The notes beneath the pieces are model-generated. The model searched no databases, was not told the DNA's origin, and saw nothing but the letters and a program-made list of their open reading frames with translations. From the NCBI GenBank assembly GCA_018813405.1, contig JAHJBW010000082.1, forward strand, positions 1 to 27,507: DNA of 27,507 bases, written 5' to 3'. Positions within the stretch are counted from its first letter, which is position 1. Every line of letters starts with the position of its first letter. A program made the translations under genes and the position numbers. Positions 6,900-14,421 of the stretch are shown piece by piece. This stretch comes from Candidatus Margulisiibacteriota bacterium. Lineage in GTDB: Bacteria > Margulisbacteria > WOR-1 > XYC2-FULL-46-14 > JAHJBW01.

Positions 6900-7760
6900 C
6901 TATTTTGCGGCTTTATTCCACAGCACCATGTCACCTGCTTTCAGGCCCGATGCCAGCGCCAAATGGGGACATTTGACCATCAACAAAAAGAACACCCCTG
7001 GATCCCTTTTTAGTGTCTCAAAGTTGCCCTGCCCTTTTGCGATCACCAGGTCGGCTTCGTTGAATATCTTTTTGAATTCACTGGCAGTATCCTCAAACAT
7101 TGTCCCGGCCGTCTCCGACCCTGATTTGATGATATTAACGCCCATTTGGTCCAGCCCGGCAGCTTTTGCGTCCGGCATGGTCACATCATTAAGTATAGGC
7201 TTGCTTTTTACGGCCACGACAACCGCGATCCCCCTGTCCAGCAGTTGTTGGATGAGCAGTTTATCAAAGACTATCTCCCCCGCGTTATCGGCAACGTATA
7301 AAACCTTTTTGGCATTACGCAGAGACTTGATGAACTTCTTATAATGGTCGCTCTTAAGCTCGGCCTTTAATACCCTGTCGATGGTCTGCATCACGTCCAT
7401 GCGGTGGGCAGGCCCATAATCAATTACATTGCCGGCAATGGCCAGTTTCATGGAAGTGAGCAATGGGTCCTTGGCGTTTTTGACGATCTTTTCAAGCCTG
7501 GGAAAAAGCTCAAGGGCCTCCCTGTTGGTCTGTTCTTTAATCTCTTTATAAAAGTCTTCTTTTGCAATGAACTTATGTAGTATCTTATGAGCTTGTTGCG
7601 TTAATTCTGGGGGAGAGAGCTTCGAGATCGGCTGTTTCTGCAGTTCCGCCATGACAGATTTAAGGATGGATTCTTTCCTGTCGAGAGACAAGGCTTGTCT
7701 TTGAATGACCTCGACCACTTGATTGAGCACACAGGGGACGCATTCAAGAAAGGCTTTCAT
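6900..7760 (-). CDS. DUF89 / ARMT1-like metal-dependent phosphatase
   Basis: DUF89 proteins are metal-dependent phosphatases proposed to clear damaged or unwanted sugar phosphates and related metabolites. Seen in 286 residues: an N-terminal CVPC pair (Cys7, Cys10) typical of the prokaryotic CxxC subgroup, GNVIDYG (about 109-115), the active-site block ADNAGEIVFDKLL (about 156-168), the Asp/Asn site in LNDVTMPDA, and KGQGNFETL (about 241-249). The putative start ATG at 7760 is preceded by an extended -10 (TGATATAAT) 6 nt away and no Shine-Dalgarno, suggesting a leaderless message. The physiological substrate is unknown. Confidence 0.9.
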   Translation of the reverse strand: MKAFLECVPCVLNQVVEVIQRQALSLDRKESILKSVMAELQKQPISKLSPPELTQQAHKILHKFIAKEDFYKEIKEQTNREALELFPRLEKIVKNAKDPLLTSMKLAIAGNVIDYGPAHRMDVMQTIDRVLKAELKSDHYKKFIKSLRNAKKVLYVADNAGEIVFDKLLIQQLLDRGIAVVVAVKSKPILNDVTMPDAKAAGLDQMGVNIIKSGSETAGTMFEDTASEFKKIFNEADLVIAKGQGNFETLKRDPGVFFLLMVKCPHLALASGLKAGDMVLWNKAAK

Positions 7761-7766
7761 AACATG

Positions 7767-7795
7767 ATTATATCACCAAAAGTCTTTGACATTAA
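7767..7795 (-). promoter_or_regulatory. Extended -10 promoter of the DUF89 gene
   Basis: On the minus strand TGA-TATAAT (hexamer 7772-7767) ends 6 nt before the ATG at 7760. The -35 region (7795-7790, TTAATG) is weak and overlaps the -35 of the opposing promoter at 7786-7814. The predicted start point falls on or next to the start codon. Confidence 0.55.
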
Positions 7796-7814
7796 ATGAA
7801 GGATATATTATATT
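7786..7814 (+). promoter_or_regulatory. Sigma-70 promoter of the response-regulator gene
   Basis: TTGACA (7786-7791), 17-bp spacer, TATATT (7809-7814). The ATG is at 7821, so transcription should start at the start codon (leaderless), and no Shine-Dalgarno is present in the 6-nt gap. Confidence 0.75.
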
Positions 7815-7820
7815 CATACC

Positions 7821-8207
7821 ATGCCAAAGATACTGGTTGTTGACGATAATGCGGACATGATCGAACTGATGAAGACCCGGTTTGAAATGAAAGGCTTTGA
7901 TACCAGGATCGCCACCGACGGCGAAGAAGCCTGGAAGATCATCAAAGAATCCTCTCCCGATGTGGTGCTGGCGGATCACAATCTCCCTGGTATCAGCGGT
8001 TCCCAGCTGTGTGAAAAGATCAAGAACGATCCCAAACTGAAGAATATCGTGGTCATTCTGGCTTCCGCCAGTGTGGCGGACGAGATCGGCAGTATTTCCC
8101 GCCGGGTATCCGCCGACGACTACATTGCCAAAGGCGTGGATAATTTTGATTCGCTCTTTACCAAGGTGACCAACCTGCTCAAACAAAAAGGGAAAATGCC
8201 TTCCTAG
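7821..8207 (+). CDS. Single-domain (CheY-like) response regulator
   Basis: A stand-alone receiver domain of 128 residues with no output domain. The acidic pocket (Asp8, Asp9 in ILVVDDN), phospho-acceptor Asp52 in VLADHNLPG, the Ser/Thr switch position (Ser82 in ILASAS) and Lys104 in YIAKG are all present, so it should be phosphorylatable. No histidine kinase is adjacent; the nearest ATPase of kinase type is the atypical GHKL protein at 10531-11271, on the far side of ftsK, and any link is speculation. It is probably leaderless. The stop TAG shares a CTAG with the convergent ftsK stop. Confidence 0.93.
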   Translation: MPKILVVDDNADMIELMKTRFEMKGFDTRIATDGEEAWKIIKESSPDVVLADHNLPGISGSQLCEKIKNDPKLKNIVVILASASVADEIGSISRRVSADDYIAKGVDNFDSLFTKVTNLLKQKGKMPS

Positions 8208-10456
8208 TCGATCCCCAGGTTCTTAAGCGCCTCGAATGATGCGGTAATGCGACGGGCTTTGTTGTCCCCTTCCGGCTTTGATACCAGTCCCTCGGCCTCT
8301 ATTTCATCCATTAACCTTGCCGCGCGGTTGTAGCCTATGCGCATCTTTCTCTGCAGATAGGAAGTGGAAGCTATCTGGCTTTCCATGATAAGTTTGACCG
8401 CCTGATTAAAAAGGTCATCCCTGCCGTCTTTTGCCTTTTCCTCTTTAGAGTCGGTCTCCAGCGAAGACAGGGTCTGCACCTCGGCAATTCTTTCTTCGTA
8501 TTCGGGAGCCGCTTGCTTTTTGATGAACTTGATCACCCTTTCGGCCTCTGGATCAGTAACAAAGCATCCCTGCAGCCTTGTCGCTTTCATGGCGCCAACA
8601 GGGTTGTAGAGCATATCGCCCCGTCCCAACAGCTTCTCGGCGCCCGAAGAGTCGATTATAACGCGCGAGTCTATCTGTGTGGCCACGGCAAAAGCGATCC
8701 TGGAAGGGATGTTCGCCTTGATAAGCCCGGTGATTACATCGACAGAAGGCCTCTGCGTGGCAATAACAAGGTGTATGCCCGTGGCGCGCGCCATTTGCGC
8801 CAGCCGGCAAATGGTGGTCTCAACCTCTGCGGCGGCAATCATCATAAGGTCGGCCAGCTCGTCGACAATTACCACCAGTTGAGGCATTTTTTCTTGAGGC
8901 TCGACGCGCTTATTATACGAAGCCAGATTGCGCACGCCGACCTTATAGAATATCTGATAGCGCCGTTCCATCTCGCGCATAACCCACTCTTTTAGGGTCA
9001 GGGCGGCAGAGCGCGGTTCGGTAACCACGGGAGCAAGAAGATGAGGAATGCCGTCATAAAGTGTAAGCTCAACCATCTTCGGATCGATCATGATGAACTT
9101 GACCTCATCTGGTTTGGCGCGGTAAAGAATGCTCATTATCAAAGAATTGATGCACACACTCTTTCCCGAGCCGGTCGTGCCGGCTATCAATAAATGCGGC
9201 ATTTTTGCCAGGTCACCGTAGATCGGAGAGCCGGACAGGTCTTTGCCCAGCGCGATGAAAAGTTTGGAGGAGTTGTTTTTAAACTCGTTTTGTTTGATGA
9301 TGTCCTTGAGTCTGACCGTAGTAATAGTGGTGTTGGGGACTTCAATTCCAATAACGGCCTTGCCGGGAACGGGCGCTTCAATACGCACGCCGCCCGAGGC
9401 CAGGTTGAGGGCAATGTCATCCGCCAGGTTGGCGATCTTGCTGACCTTGACCCCGGGATCAGGCTGGAGCTCAAAGCGTGTGACAGCCGGACCCTGGTTG
9501 ACAGAAACGACCCGCGCGCCCACTCCAAAACTTGCCAGGACTTCTTCCAACAATTTCTTTCGCAGGTCGGTGGTTTCCTGCATCTTGGCGGCTTTTTTGA
9601 TCTCTTGCTTGGTCCTGTCTTCCAGCAGGTTCAAGGGTGGTAATTTGTAATCGGCGTAAGACTGGTGGCTTCGAGTGGCGTCAATATCTTCGACCACAAT
9701 AGTGGTCGACTCCTCCTCTTCCACATCCTCGGCATCCGTTTTCTCTTCTTCCATATGCTGAGGAAGGGGGAAGCTAACTACCGGTTTTCTTTCGACTTCA
9801 GACTTCTTTTCCTCTACCGGTCGCGTATCATCCTCTCCCTCATCCTCACCTTCTATTTCTGCCGGCGTTTTTCTAAGGCGTATCTTTCTTTCTTTTCTTT
9901 CAACAGCTTGAGGGAACAGGAAGGACGCCAGGAAAGAAAGCAATCCGCGGAAAGTAAGATTGGAGACCAACAGCAGTCCGATAAAACATACAGCCGACAA
10001 AATAATATAAGACCCTACCGGGCCCAGCACCCTTTCAAGAGAAAACCTGAACCCATAGCCAATCAAACCACCCGCCCCCTGAAGGAAGTAGTACTGTTCC
10101 ACGGGAGCAAAGTAGGAGCTGGAATAAAATTGGGCAAAGGTAATAAAATCAAGGAATAGCACGAGCAGTCCTACCAATCTTATGGCCAGTTCTCTGACCT
10201 CGTGCCTTAACAGCATGATGACCCCGTAGGAAGCGACAAAGAAGGGCAGTAGATAAACGCCTATCCCCATCACCGCCCGGAAAAAGGTCTTGACCAAATA
10301 CAGGCCAACTATGCCGGTGGATGAGGACAGGTTAGAAATAAAAATGAATATGCCCAGGGCGATCAGCAGAATTCCGCCTATGTCCTGCTTGAAATGGGAA
10401 AATTCCCAACCGGGCTTTTCATCATCAGTAGTAGTATTGGACTTTTTCCTGGCCAC
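8204..10456 (-). CDS. ftsK: DNA translocase FtsK/SpoIIIE
   Basis: A septum-anchored motor that pumps chromosome ends apart during division and activates dimer resolution. It has 750 residues: four hydrophobic segments in the first about 180 residues, a charged low-complexity linker (about 185-265), then the motor. That holds the alpha domain (about 270-400), Walker A AGTTGSGKS (425-433), Walker B LVVIVDELADLMM (527-539), ATQRPSVDVITG and RIAFAV. The C-terminal gamma winged helix is at about 683-745 (STSYLQRKMRIGYNRAARLMDEIEAEG), the part that reads polarity sequences. The start is GTG 10456 (MARKKS), with TATAAT ending 6 nt upstream and no Shine-Dalgarno. The linker is much shorter than in E. 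coli FtsK, as in most SpoIIIE-like forms. Confidence 0.96.
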   Translation of the reverse strand: MARKKSNTTTDDEKPGWEFSHFKQDIGGILLIALGIFIFISNLSSSTGIVGLYLVKTFFRAVMGIGVYLLPFFVASYGVIMLLRHEVRELAIRLVGLLVLFLDFITFAQFYSSSYFAPVEQYYFLQGAGGLIGYGFRFSLERVLGPVGSYIILSAVCFIGLLLVSNLTFRGLLSFLASFLFPQAVERKERKIRLRKTPAEIEGEDEGEDDTRPVEEKKSEVERKPVVSFPLPQHMEEEKTDAEDVEEEESTTIVVEDIDATRSHQSYADYKLPPLNLLEDRTKQEIKKAAKMQETTDLRKKLLEEVLASFGVGARVVSVNQGPAVTRFELQPDPGVKVSKIANLADDIALNLASGGVRIEAPVPGKAVIGIEVPNTTITTVRLKDIIKQNEFKNNSSKLFIALGKDLSGSPIYGDLAKMPHLLIAGTTGSGKSVCINSLIMSILYRAKPDEVKFIMIDPKMVELTLYDGIPHLLAPVVTEPRSAALTLKEWVMREMERRYQIFYKVGVRNLASYNKRVEPQEKMPQLVVIVDELADLMMIAAAEVETTICRLAQMARATGIHLVIATQRPSVDVITGLIKANIPSRIAFAVATQIDSRVIIDSSGAEKLLGRGDMLYNPVGAMKATRLQGCFVTDPEAERVIKFIKKQAAPEYEERIAEVQTLSSLETDSKEEKAKDGRDDLFNQAVKLIMESQIASTSYLQRKMRIGYNRAARLMDEIEAEGLVSKPEGDNKARRITASFEALKNLGID

Positions 10457-10462
10457 GTTGCG

Positions 10463-10491
10463 ATTATAGCAAAATAAGCCGGGAAAACAAA
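10463..10491 (-). promoter_or_regulatory. Promoter of ftsK
   Basis: On the minus strand a perfect TATAAT (10468-10463) ends 6 nt before the GTG start of ftsK. The -35 region (TTTGTT, 10491-10486) is poor. The message would be leaderless. Confidence 0.5.
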
Positions 10492-10495
10492 TACC

Positions 10496-10525
10496 CTGAA
10501 ATTATCTTATCCTGACTTCGATAAT
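10496..10525 (+). promoter_or_regulatory. Possible promoter of the GHKL-like gene
   Basis: CTGAAA (10496-10501), 18-bp spacer, GATAAT (10520-10525), 5 nt before ATG 10531. Both hexamers are imperfect, and the placement again predicts a leaderless message. It faces away from the ftsK promoter in a 74-bp divergent gap. Confidence 0.35.
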
Positions 10526-10530
10526 ATATT

Positions 10531-11271
10531 ATGAGAGTCGCCGGCGAATCCTATATCCGCCCTTTTTCATTCTTTCAACGTTTCCATGCGCTCCGCCACG
10601 TTCTTCGCGCTTCTGACAGATTTTTGAAAGGAAGGCCGGACGCCAGCCTGCCAGAGGATTGTATTTGGGATGTCACAAAGTGCGATCCGCATACAAAGAA
10701 ATTATTCCTGCCGAGATCAAATCGGGAAGGATTAGTGAAACTTTTGGGTTCAGCGCGACTCGCCGAAATAGCTGAATCCGCATCCATGCATCTGGCATAT
10801 AACGCGGAGCATGTTGCACCCTATCCAGTATTGACTTCATATTGTATCGTGGATAATCATCTTGTTGTCCAGACGCGTGACCTTGGGCAGGGCCTTGAAA
10901 GCTATCTTCTCCGCCCGGGACTTCCATATTCAACCCGGCCTTATTCAATAATGCTCCGTTTGCATCAAGAACAACAAGGCAATGGCATCATGCTTACGAT
11001 GAACCAAGTTTTGAATGGCTGTTCCGGGTCAATGGCAATAGAATCTTCTGGCCAAAAGATCCGCCTGCGCAATTATCGCGGGGAGATCGTGGCACAGAGG
11101 ATCTTTGGGTCCAAGATCATCGGGACCAGGTTTTTATTGTTCCTTCCCCTTCTGGCGGAATGGCACGCGGAAGAGCAGGGAGATGACCATTTTCATATGC
11201 CAGCCATGCTAAAAATACGCTTTCTGCCTGATCTGAAAATGCGTTTCTGGCATATCTGGAGCGTTGATTAA
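10531..11271 (+). CDS. Orphan GHKL-fold (HATPase-like) protein with an altered N-box
   Basis: A protein of 246 residues with no domain I recognise in its first about 70 residues and a GHKL (histidine kinase/anti-sigma/MutL-type) ATP-binding pattern after that. Seen: an N-box-like helix AEIAESASMHLAYNAEHV with Asn91, G1-box-like DLGQG (117-121) after a beta strand LVVQTR, G2-like GNGIML (150-155), GSMAIESSGQKI, and GTRFLLFLPLL (198-208) as the final strand. The residue four before Asn91 is His, where anti-sigma-type proteins usually carry Glu. There is no HisKA helix with an H-box, so classic histidine autokinase activity is unlikely. The start lacks a Shine-Dalgarno sequence. The gene is more A+T rich than its neighbours. 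The fold is inferred from motif order only; function is unknown. Confidence 0.6.
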   Translation: MRVAGESYIRPFSFFQRFHALRHVLRASDRFLKGRPDASLPEDCIWDVTKCDPHTKKLFLPRSNREGLVKLLGSARLAEIAESASMHLAYNAEHVAPYPVLTSYCIVDNHLVVQTRDLGQGLESYLLRPGLPYSTRPYSIMLRLHQEQQGNGIMLTMNQVLNGCSGSMAIESSGQKIRLRNYRGEIVAQRIFGSKIIGTRFLLFLPLLAEWHAEEQGDDHFHMPAMLKIRFLPDLKMRFWHIWSVD

Positions 11272-11301
11272 AATTAGCTGAAATTTTTTGGAAGAGTGGC
11301 A

Positions 11302-11429
11302 GATAACTAACTGAGAAGGCATAGGCGGTTGGGAAGCACGAGAAGTAGCCAAGCCTATGTTCAATATAGGAGCGAAACTGCGATGACCTTCAGTAATATG
11401 AGGGTGAGTTATCCGGAGCTCTTAGTTAG
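11302..11429 (+). ncRNA. Candidate structured RNA / 5' leader of the UDPGP-like gene
   Basis: This non-coding segment holds several nested and competing pairings. Helix b: CTAACTGAGA (11307-11316) with TCTTAGTTAG (11420-11429), 10 bp with one G-U. Helix a: GATAACT (11302-11308) with AGTTATC (11407-11413), 7 bp, which crosses and overlaps helix b. Hairpin c: GCATAGGC (11319-11326) with GCCTATGT (11353-11360), continued by TTGG/CCAA. Hairpin d: CCTTCA (11387-11392) with TGAGGG (11399-11404). Helices a and b cannot both form fully, a layout typical of a switch or pseudoknot. It matches no riboswitch consensus I know. The downstream Shine-Dalgarno begins 20 nt after helix b. Confidence 0.5.
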
Positions 11430-11464
11430 AAAGAATTTTATAGATAATGGGAGGGGTAATTAAT

Positions 11465-13090
11465 ATGGGATTTTTTACAAGAGTGGTTAAGCATAGTCCG
11501 CAGCTAACAACTTATGCTCAGGCTAAGCTTGGCGGGACCGGCCTATCAAAATTAAGACGAGTTCACCATCATTCAGGCTCAGATAAGATCGCGCAAGAGA
11601 AGCTAGCGTCGGCATTAAAACAATTGCCATGTTCCACCTTAGCCCGTTTGCGTGAAATGCAAAGCTCAGGCATATCCGATGGAGATTTCTACAGCGAGGA
11701 AGTTAGACCTGCTTTATTAAATGTCAACAGATATGGAGACAACGAAGTTGAGCATCTCCCTGTAAAAGACTTTCTTTCTCTTACCCCACATGTTCCTCAT
11801 CCCGAAGCCAAGGCAGGGGGAAGATGGGAGCAGGACCAAGTATTAATTCACGATACAGATGAGTTGGTTGAGGTTGCAGACGAGGGGGCGCAAATAATAT
11901 CTAATGGCCAATGCGCCATGGGAATTCCCGCTGCCGGAGTCGCTTCTCGCGCCGCCGATATTTTCCGCTCACGCGAAGACTTGGTTGGAATTATGACCTA
12001 TTTGATGGGGTACCTGGAAGGATTAAATGGACTATCAGAAAACACCTATCCTCCTCGGTTTCTTTATCCGGTTGCCTCAACACGTGGCATAATGACCTTG
12101 TTAGGGATGATGCTTGAAAACTTGCATATTGTTGGCACAGAACTTGGGACCGTAATTCCATCGTTACTAATGCTTCACCCTAACATGTCTGAATTTGTTT
12201 TAGCAAAACTTGCTGATCATATCAAAAAATGGGGGCCAGATTGGCAAGAAAGCATTCTTCTCTGGGCACAATCTATGTCCCAACGGTACTATTTAACTGA
12301 TCAACAACCTTTAAAAGATCTCTTCCCAAATGGTCATGGAGAACATCCTCGCATGCTGGCAGAACTAGACATGTTTAATTTCCTGAGAAGTAAGGGGATT
12401 AATTATTATTTCTTTGCCAACGCCGATGAAATTGTATTTGGTCCCAATCCAATCCTCGCTGGCGTTGCTGGACGATTGATCCAAATGGGTTACGCTCAGG
12501 TTGTTTTTGTAGTGGATAATCCGACAAATCAGGGTGGAGGCGGCCCCGTCCGGCACATTACCGTTCCCGAAAATACGCATCTTATCGAAAATCCAAGCAT
12601 GCCCACAAGCTTCATCACAGGTGGCAAATATCCGCGTTGCATTAACACACTTTCCATTGTTGGTTCTACCGATAAACTTGCTCAGGTAAGCCCTGGGCTG
12701 GCGGCCAAAACCACTTTGCTTTTAGAAGCCAAGGTTTGGGAAGGCAGAAATGGAGGGGTCGAGCTGATAGCCAGCGCAGAGGGACATGCGGGAACTGAAT
12801 TGACCAATCCCCACGGCAGAGATGCGGGGAGTTACAGGAATGCGTTTGTCTACGTCAACCGTCCTGGCTTTTTCATGGGCATCAAAACCCCGGCGCACGT
12901 CTATGATGGAAGCACTCCTCCAGAGCTTTTAGCTGACCCTATCTTCGGGCGAATGTCCTATGCCACCTATACGCGGCATATGTTTAACACCTTTCCAGCA
13001 ATATTGCGCGGCATGATCGAGCGCGATCGATCTGTTTTAGAACAAATTTTTAAGCGCGGAGGTAGCTATCTGCTTCCCATTGATGACTGA
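11465..13090 (+). CDS. Divergent UDP-sugar pyrophosphorylase (UDPGP)-like protein
   Basis: A protein of 541 residues with the order of motifs of the UDPGP/UAP nucleotidyltransferase family, which joins UTP and a sugar 1-phosphate to give UDP-sugar. Seen: IPAAGVASR (154-162) in place of the Gly-rich loop, PPRFLYPV (196-203) in place of the PK..L element, IPSLLMLHPNMSEFV, PNGHGEHPRML (288-298) matching the PxGHGD motif, and FFANADEIVFG (316-326) matching the xxNVDN uridine-site strand. ITGGKYPRCINTLSIV (384-399) and GIKTPAHVYDGST follow. The Gly-rich and Lys positions deviate, so activity or substrate may be changed. I use ATG 11465, not the in-frame ATG 11447, because GGGAGGGG lies 8 nt upstream of 11465. 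A+T content is higher than in the flanking genes. Confidence 0.65.
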   Translation: MGFFTRVVKHSPQLTTYAQAKLGGTGLSKLRRVHHHSGSDKIAQEKLASALKQLPCSTLARLREMQSSGISDGDFYSEEVRPALLNVNRYGDNEVEHLPVKDFLSLTPHVPHPEAKAGGRWEQDQVLIHDTDELVEVADEGAQIISNGQCAMGIPAAGVASRAADIFRSREDLVGIMTYLMGYLEGLNGLSENTYPPRFLYPVASTRGIMTLLGMMLENLHIVGTELGTVIPSLLMLHPNMSEFVLAKLADHIKKWGPDWQESILLWAQSMSQRYYLTDQQPLKDLFPNGHGEHPRMLAELDMFNFLRSKGINYYFFANADEIVFGPNPILAGVAGRLIQMGYAQVVFVVDNPTNQGGGGPVRHITVPENTHLIENPSMPTSFITGGKYPRCINTLSIVGSTDKLAQVSPGLAAKTTLLLEAKVWEGRNGGVELIASAEGHAGTELTNPHGRDAGSYRNAFVYVNRPGFFMGIKTPAHVYDGSTPPELLADPIFGRMSYATYTRHMFNTFPAILRGMIERDRSVLEQIFKRGGSYLLPIDD

Positions 13091-13129
13091 ACAAATCACA
13101 AAGCTATTTTGGTTTCACAATGAGTCGTT

Positions 13130-13159
13130 TTGACAACCGCTTCTCCTGCGCGCTATAAT
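13130..13159 (+). promoter_or_regulatory. Sigma-70 promoter of the leuC operon
   Basis: TTGACA (13130-13135), 18-bp spacer, TATAAT (13154-13159), both hexamers perfect. Only 8 nt separate the -10 from ATG 13168 and there is no Shine-Dalgarno, so the leuC message is probably leaderless or nearly so. No leucine leader peptide or T-box is present. Confidence 0.8.
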
Positions 13160-13167
13160 CAATCCAT

Positions 13168-14421
13168 ATGGGAAAAACCATCGCAGAAAAGATCCTCTCC
13201 AACCACAGCGGCAAGGACGCGCATGCCGGTGATATTGTCATAGCCGACCTGGATTTTATGATCGGCCAGGACGGGACCTCGGGCGTGGCCATTGATTCCT
13301 TCCGCAAAATGTCCGCCAAGAAAGTGGCCGATCCTTCCAAAATCGCCATAATAATTGACCACTCCTCCCCTTCTCCCAACCAGGGGGTTTCGGCTATCCA
13401 CAAAAAGATCCGCGAGTTCGCCGCCGAGCAAAAGATAAAACTCTACGATATCGGTTGCGGCGTGTGCCACCAGATCACCCCGGAGCAGGGCCATTGCGTC
13501 CCCGGCGACCTGGTCATCGGCGCGGATTCTCACACCTGCACCTACGGCGCGATCAATGTTTTCTCAACAGGCATCGGGTCAACCGACCTGGCGGCGGGCA
13601 TGATATCGGGCAAACTCTGGTTCAAAGTACCGGAAACGCTCAAGGTGGTATATAAAGGAAAACTTCCGAAAGGAATATACTCGAAAGATCTTATACTTAA
13701 CCTGATCGGCAAGATCGGCGCGGACGGCGCCACCTATATGGCACTTGAAATAGATGGAGATGCCATCAACGAAATGTCGGTCGATGCCCGCTTTACCATT
13801 TCTAACATGGCCATAGAGTGCGGCGCCAAATGCGGCATCATGAAAGCGGACAAAAAGGTGATGGATTGGGTGGCCAAACATTCCAAACGCAAGCCGGGCC
13901 CGATCGAAGCGGACAAGGATGCAAAATACAAACAAGTCATCGAGATCGACGCCGCCAAACTCGAGCCGCAGATCGCCAAACCGCATACAGTGGATAACAC
14001 CTGCGGGGTTTCCGAGGTTGTTGGCACCCCGATCCAACAAGGTTTCATTGGAACCTGCACAAACGGGCGGCTGGAAGATTTCCAGATCGCGGCAAATATC
14101 TTGAAGGGCAAAAAAGTGGCGGACGGCTGCCGCTTGATCATTGCCCCGGCTTCAAAAGACATTATGCTGGACATGATAAAAGACGGCGCTTATCAAACGC
14201 TGGTAGAAGCAGGCGCGGTAGCGGTAACCCCAGGCTGTGGCCCCTGTGTGGGAACGCACAACGGCGTGCCGTCTGACGGTGAAAATGTGATCTCAACCGC
14301 TAACCGCAATTTCAAAGGCAGGATGGGCAACCCCAACTCGTTTATCTATCTCGCTTCGCCAGCCACAGTGGCGGCTTCGGTAATAGAGGGGAAGATCGCG
14401 GATCCGAGGAAATACCTATGA
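13168..14421 (+). CDS. leuC: 3-isopropylmalate dehydratase-type large subunit (LeuC/HacA, archaeal-type)
   Basis: The large subunit of an aconitase-family hydro-lyase that isomerises 2- to 3-isopropylmalate through a [4Fe-4S] cluster. In 417 residues the cluster ligands are Cys297 (GTCTNGR), Cys357 and Cys360 (TPGCGPC). GADSHTCTYGAINVFSTGIGSTDLA-type substrate-loop residues sit at about 118-142. The length and two-gene split fit the archaeal/deep-branching LeuC class, which also includes homoaconitase and other 2-alkylmalate dehydratases. No leuA or leuB is present in the window to fix the pathway. It overlaps leuD by ATGA and heads an operon with leuD, archease, mgtC and miaA. Confidence 0.9.
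   Translation: MGKTIAEKILSNHSGKDAHAGDIVIADLDFMIGQDGTSGVAIDSFRKMSAKKVADPSKIAIIIDHSSPSPNQGVSAIHKKIREFAAEQKIKLYDIGCGVCHQITPEQGHCVPGDLVIGADSHTCTYGAINVFSTGIGSTDLAAGMISGKLWFKVPETLKVVYKGKLPKGIYSKDLILNLIGKIGADGATYMALEIDGDAINEMSVDARFTISNMAIECGAKCGIMKADKKVMDWVAKHSKRKPGPIEADKDAKYKQVIEIDAAKLEPQIAKPHTVDNTCGVSEVVGTPIQQGFIGTCTNGRLEDFQIAANILKGKKVADGCRLIIAPASKDIMLDMIKDGAYQTLVEAGAVAVTPGCGPCVGTHNGVPSDGENVISTANRNFKGRMGNPNSFIYLASPATVAASVIEGKIADPRKYL

Noticed and set aside
9665..10159. Plus-strand open frame opposite the ftsK linker and membrane part
   Set aside because: Explained by codon bias of the membrane segments and charged linker on the other strand.
11447..11464. Upstream in-frame ATG as start of the UDPGP-like gene
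   Set aside because: This ATG is inside the Shine-Dalgarno GGGAGGGG that properly serves ATG 11465.
10531..13090. Prophage or transposon origin of the A+T-rich module
   Set aside because: No integrase, transposase, target-site duplication, terminal repeats or tRNA junction could be seen at its borders.
13579..14174. Minus-strand frames opposite leuC
   Set aside because: leuC has all cluster cysteines and motifs; the opposite frames have none.
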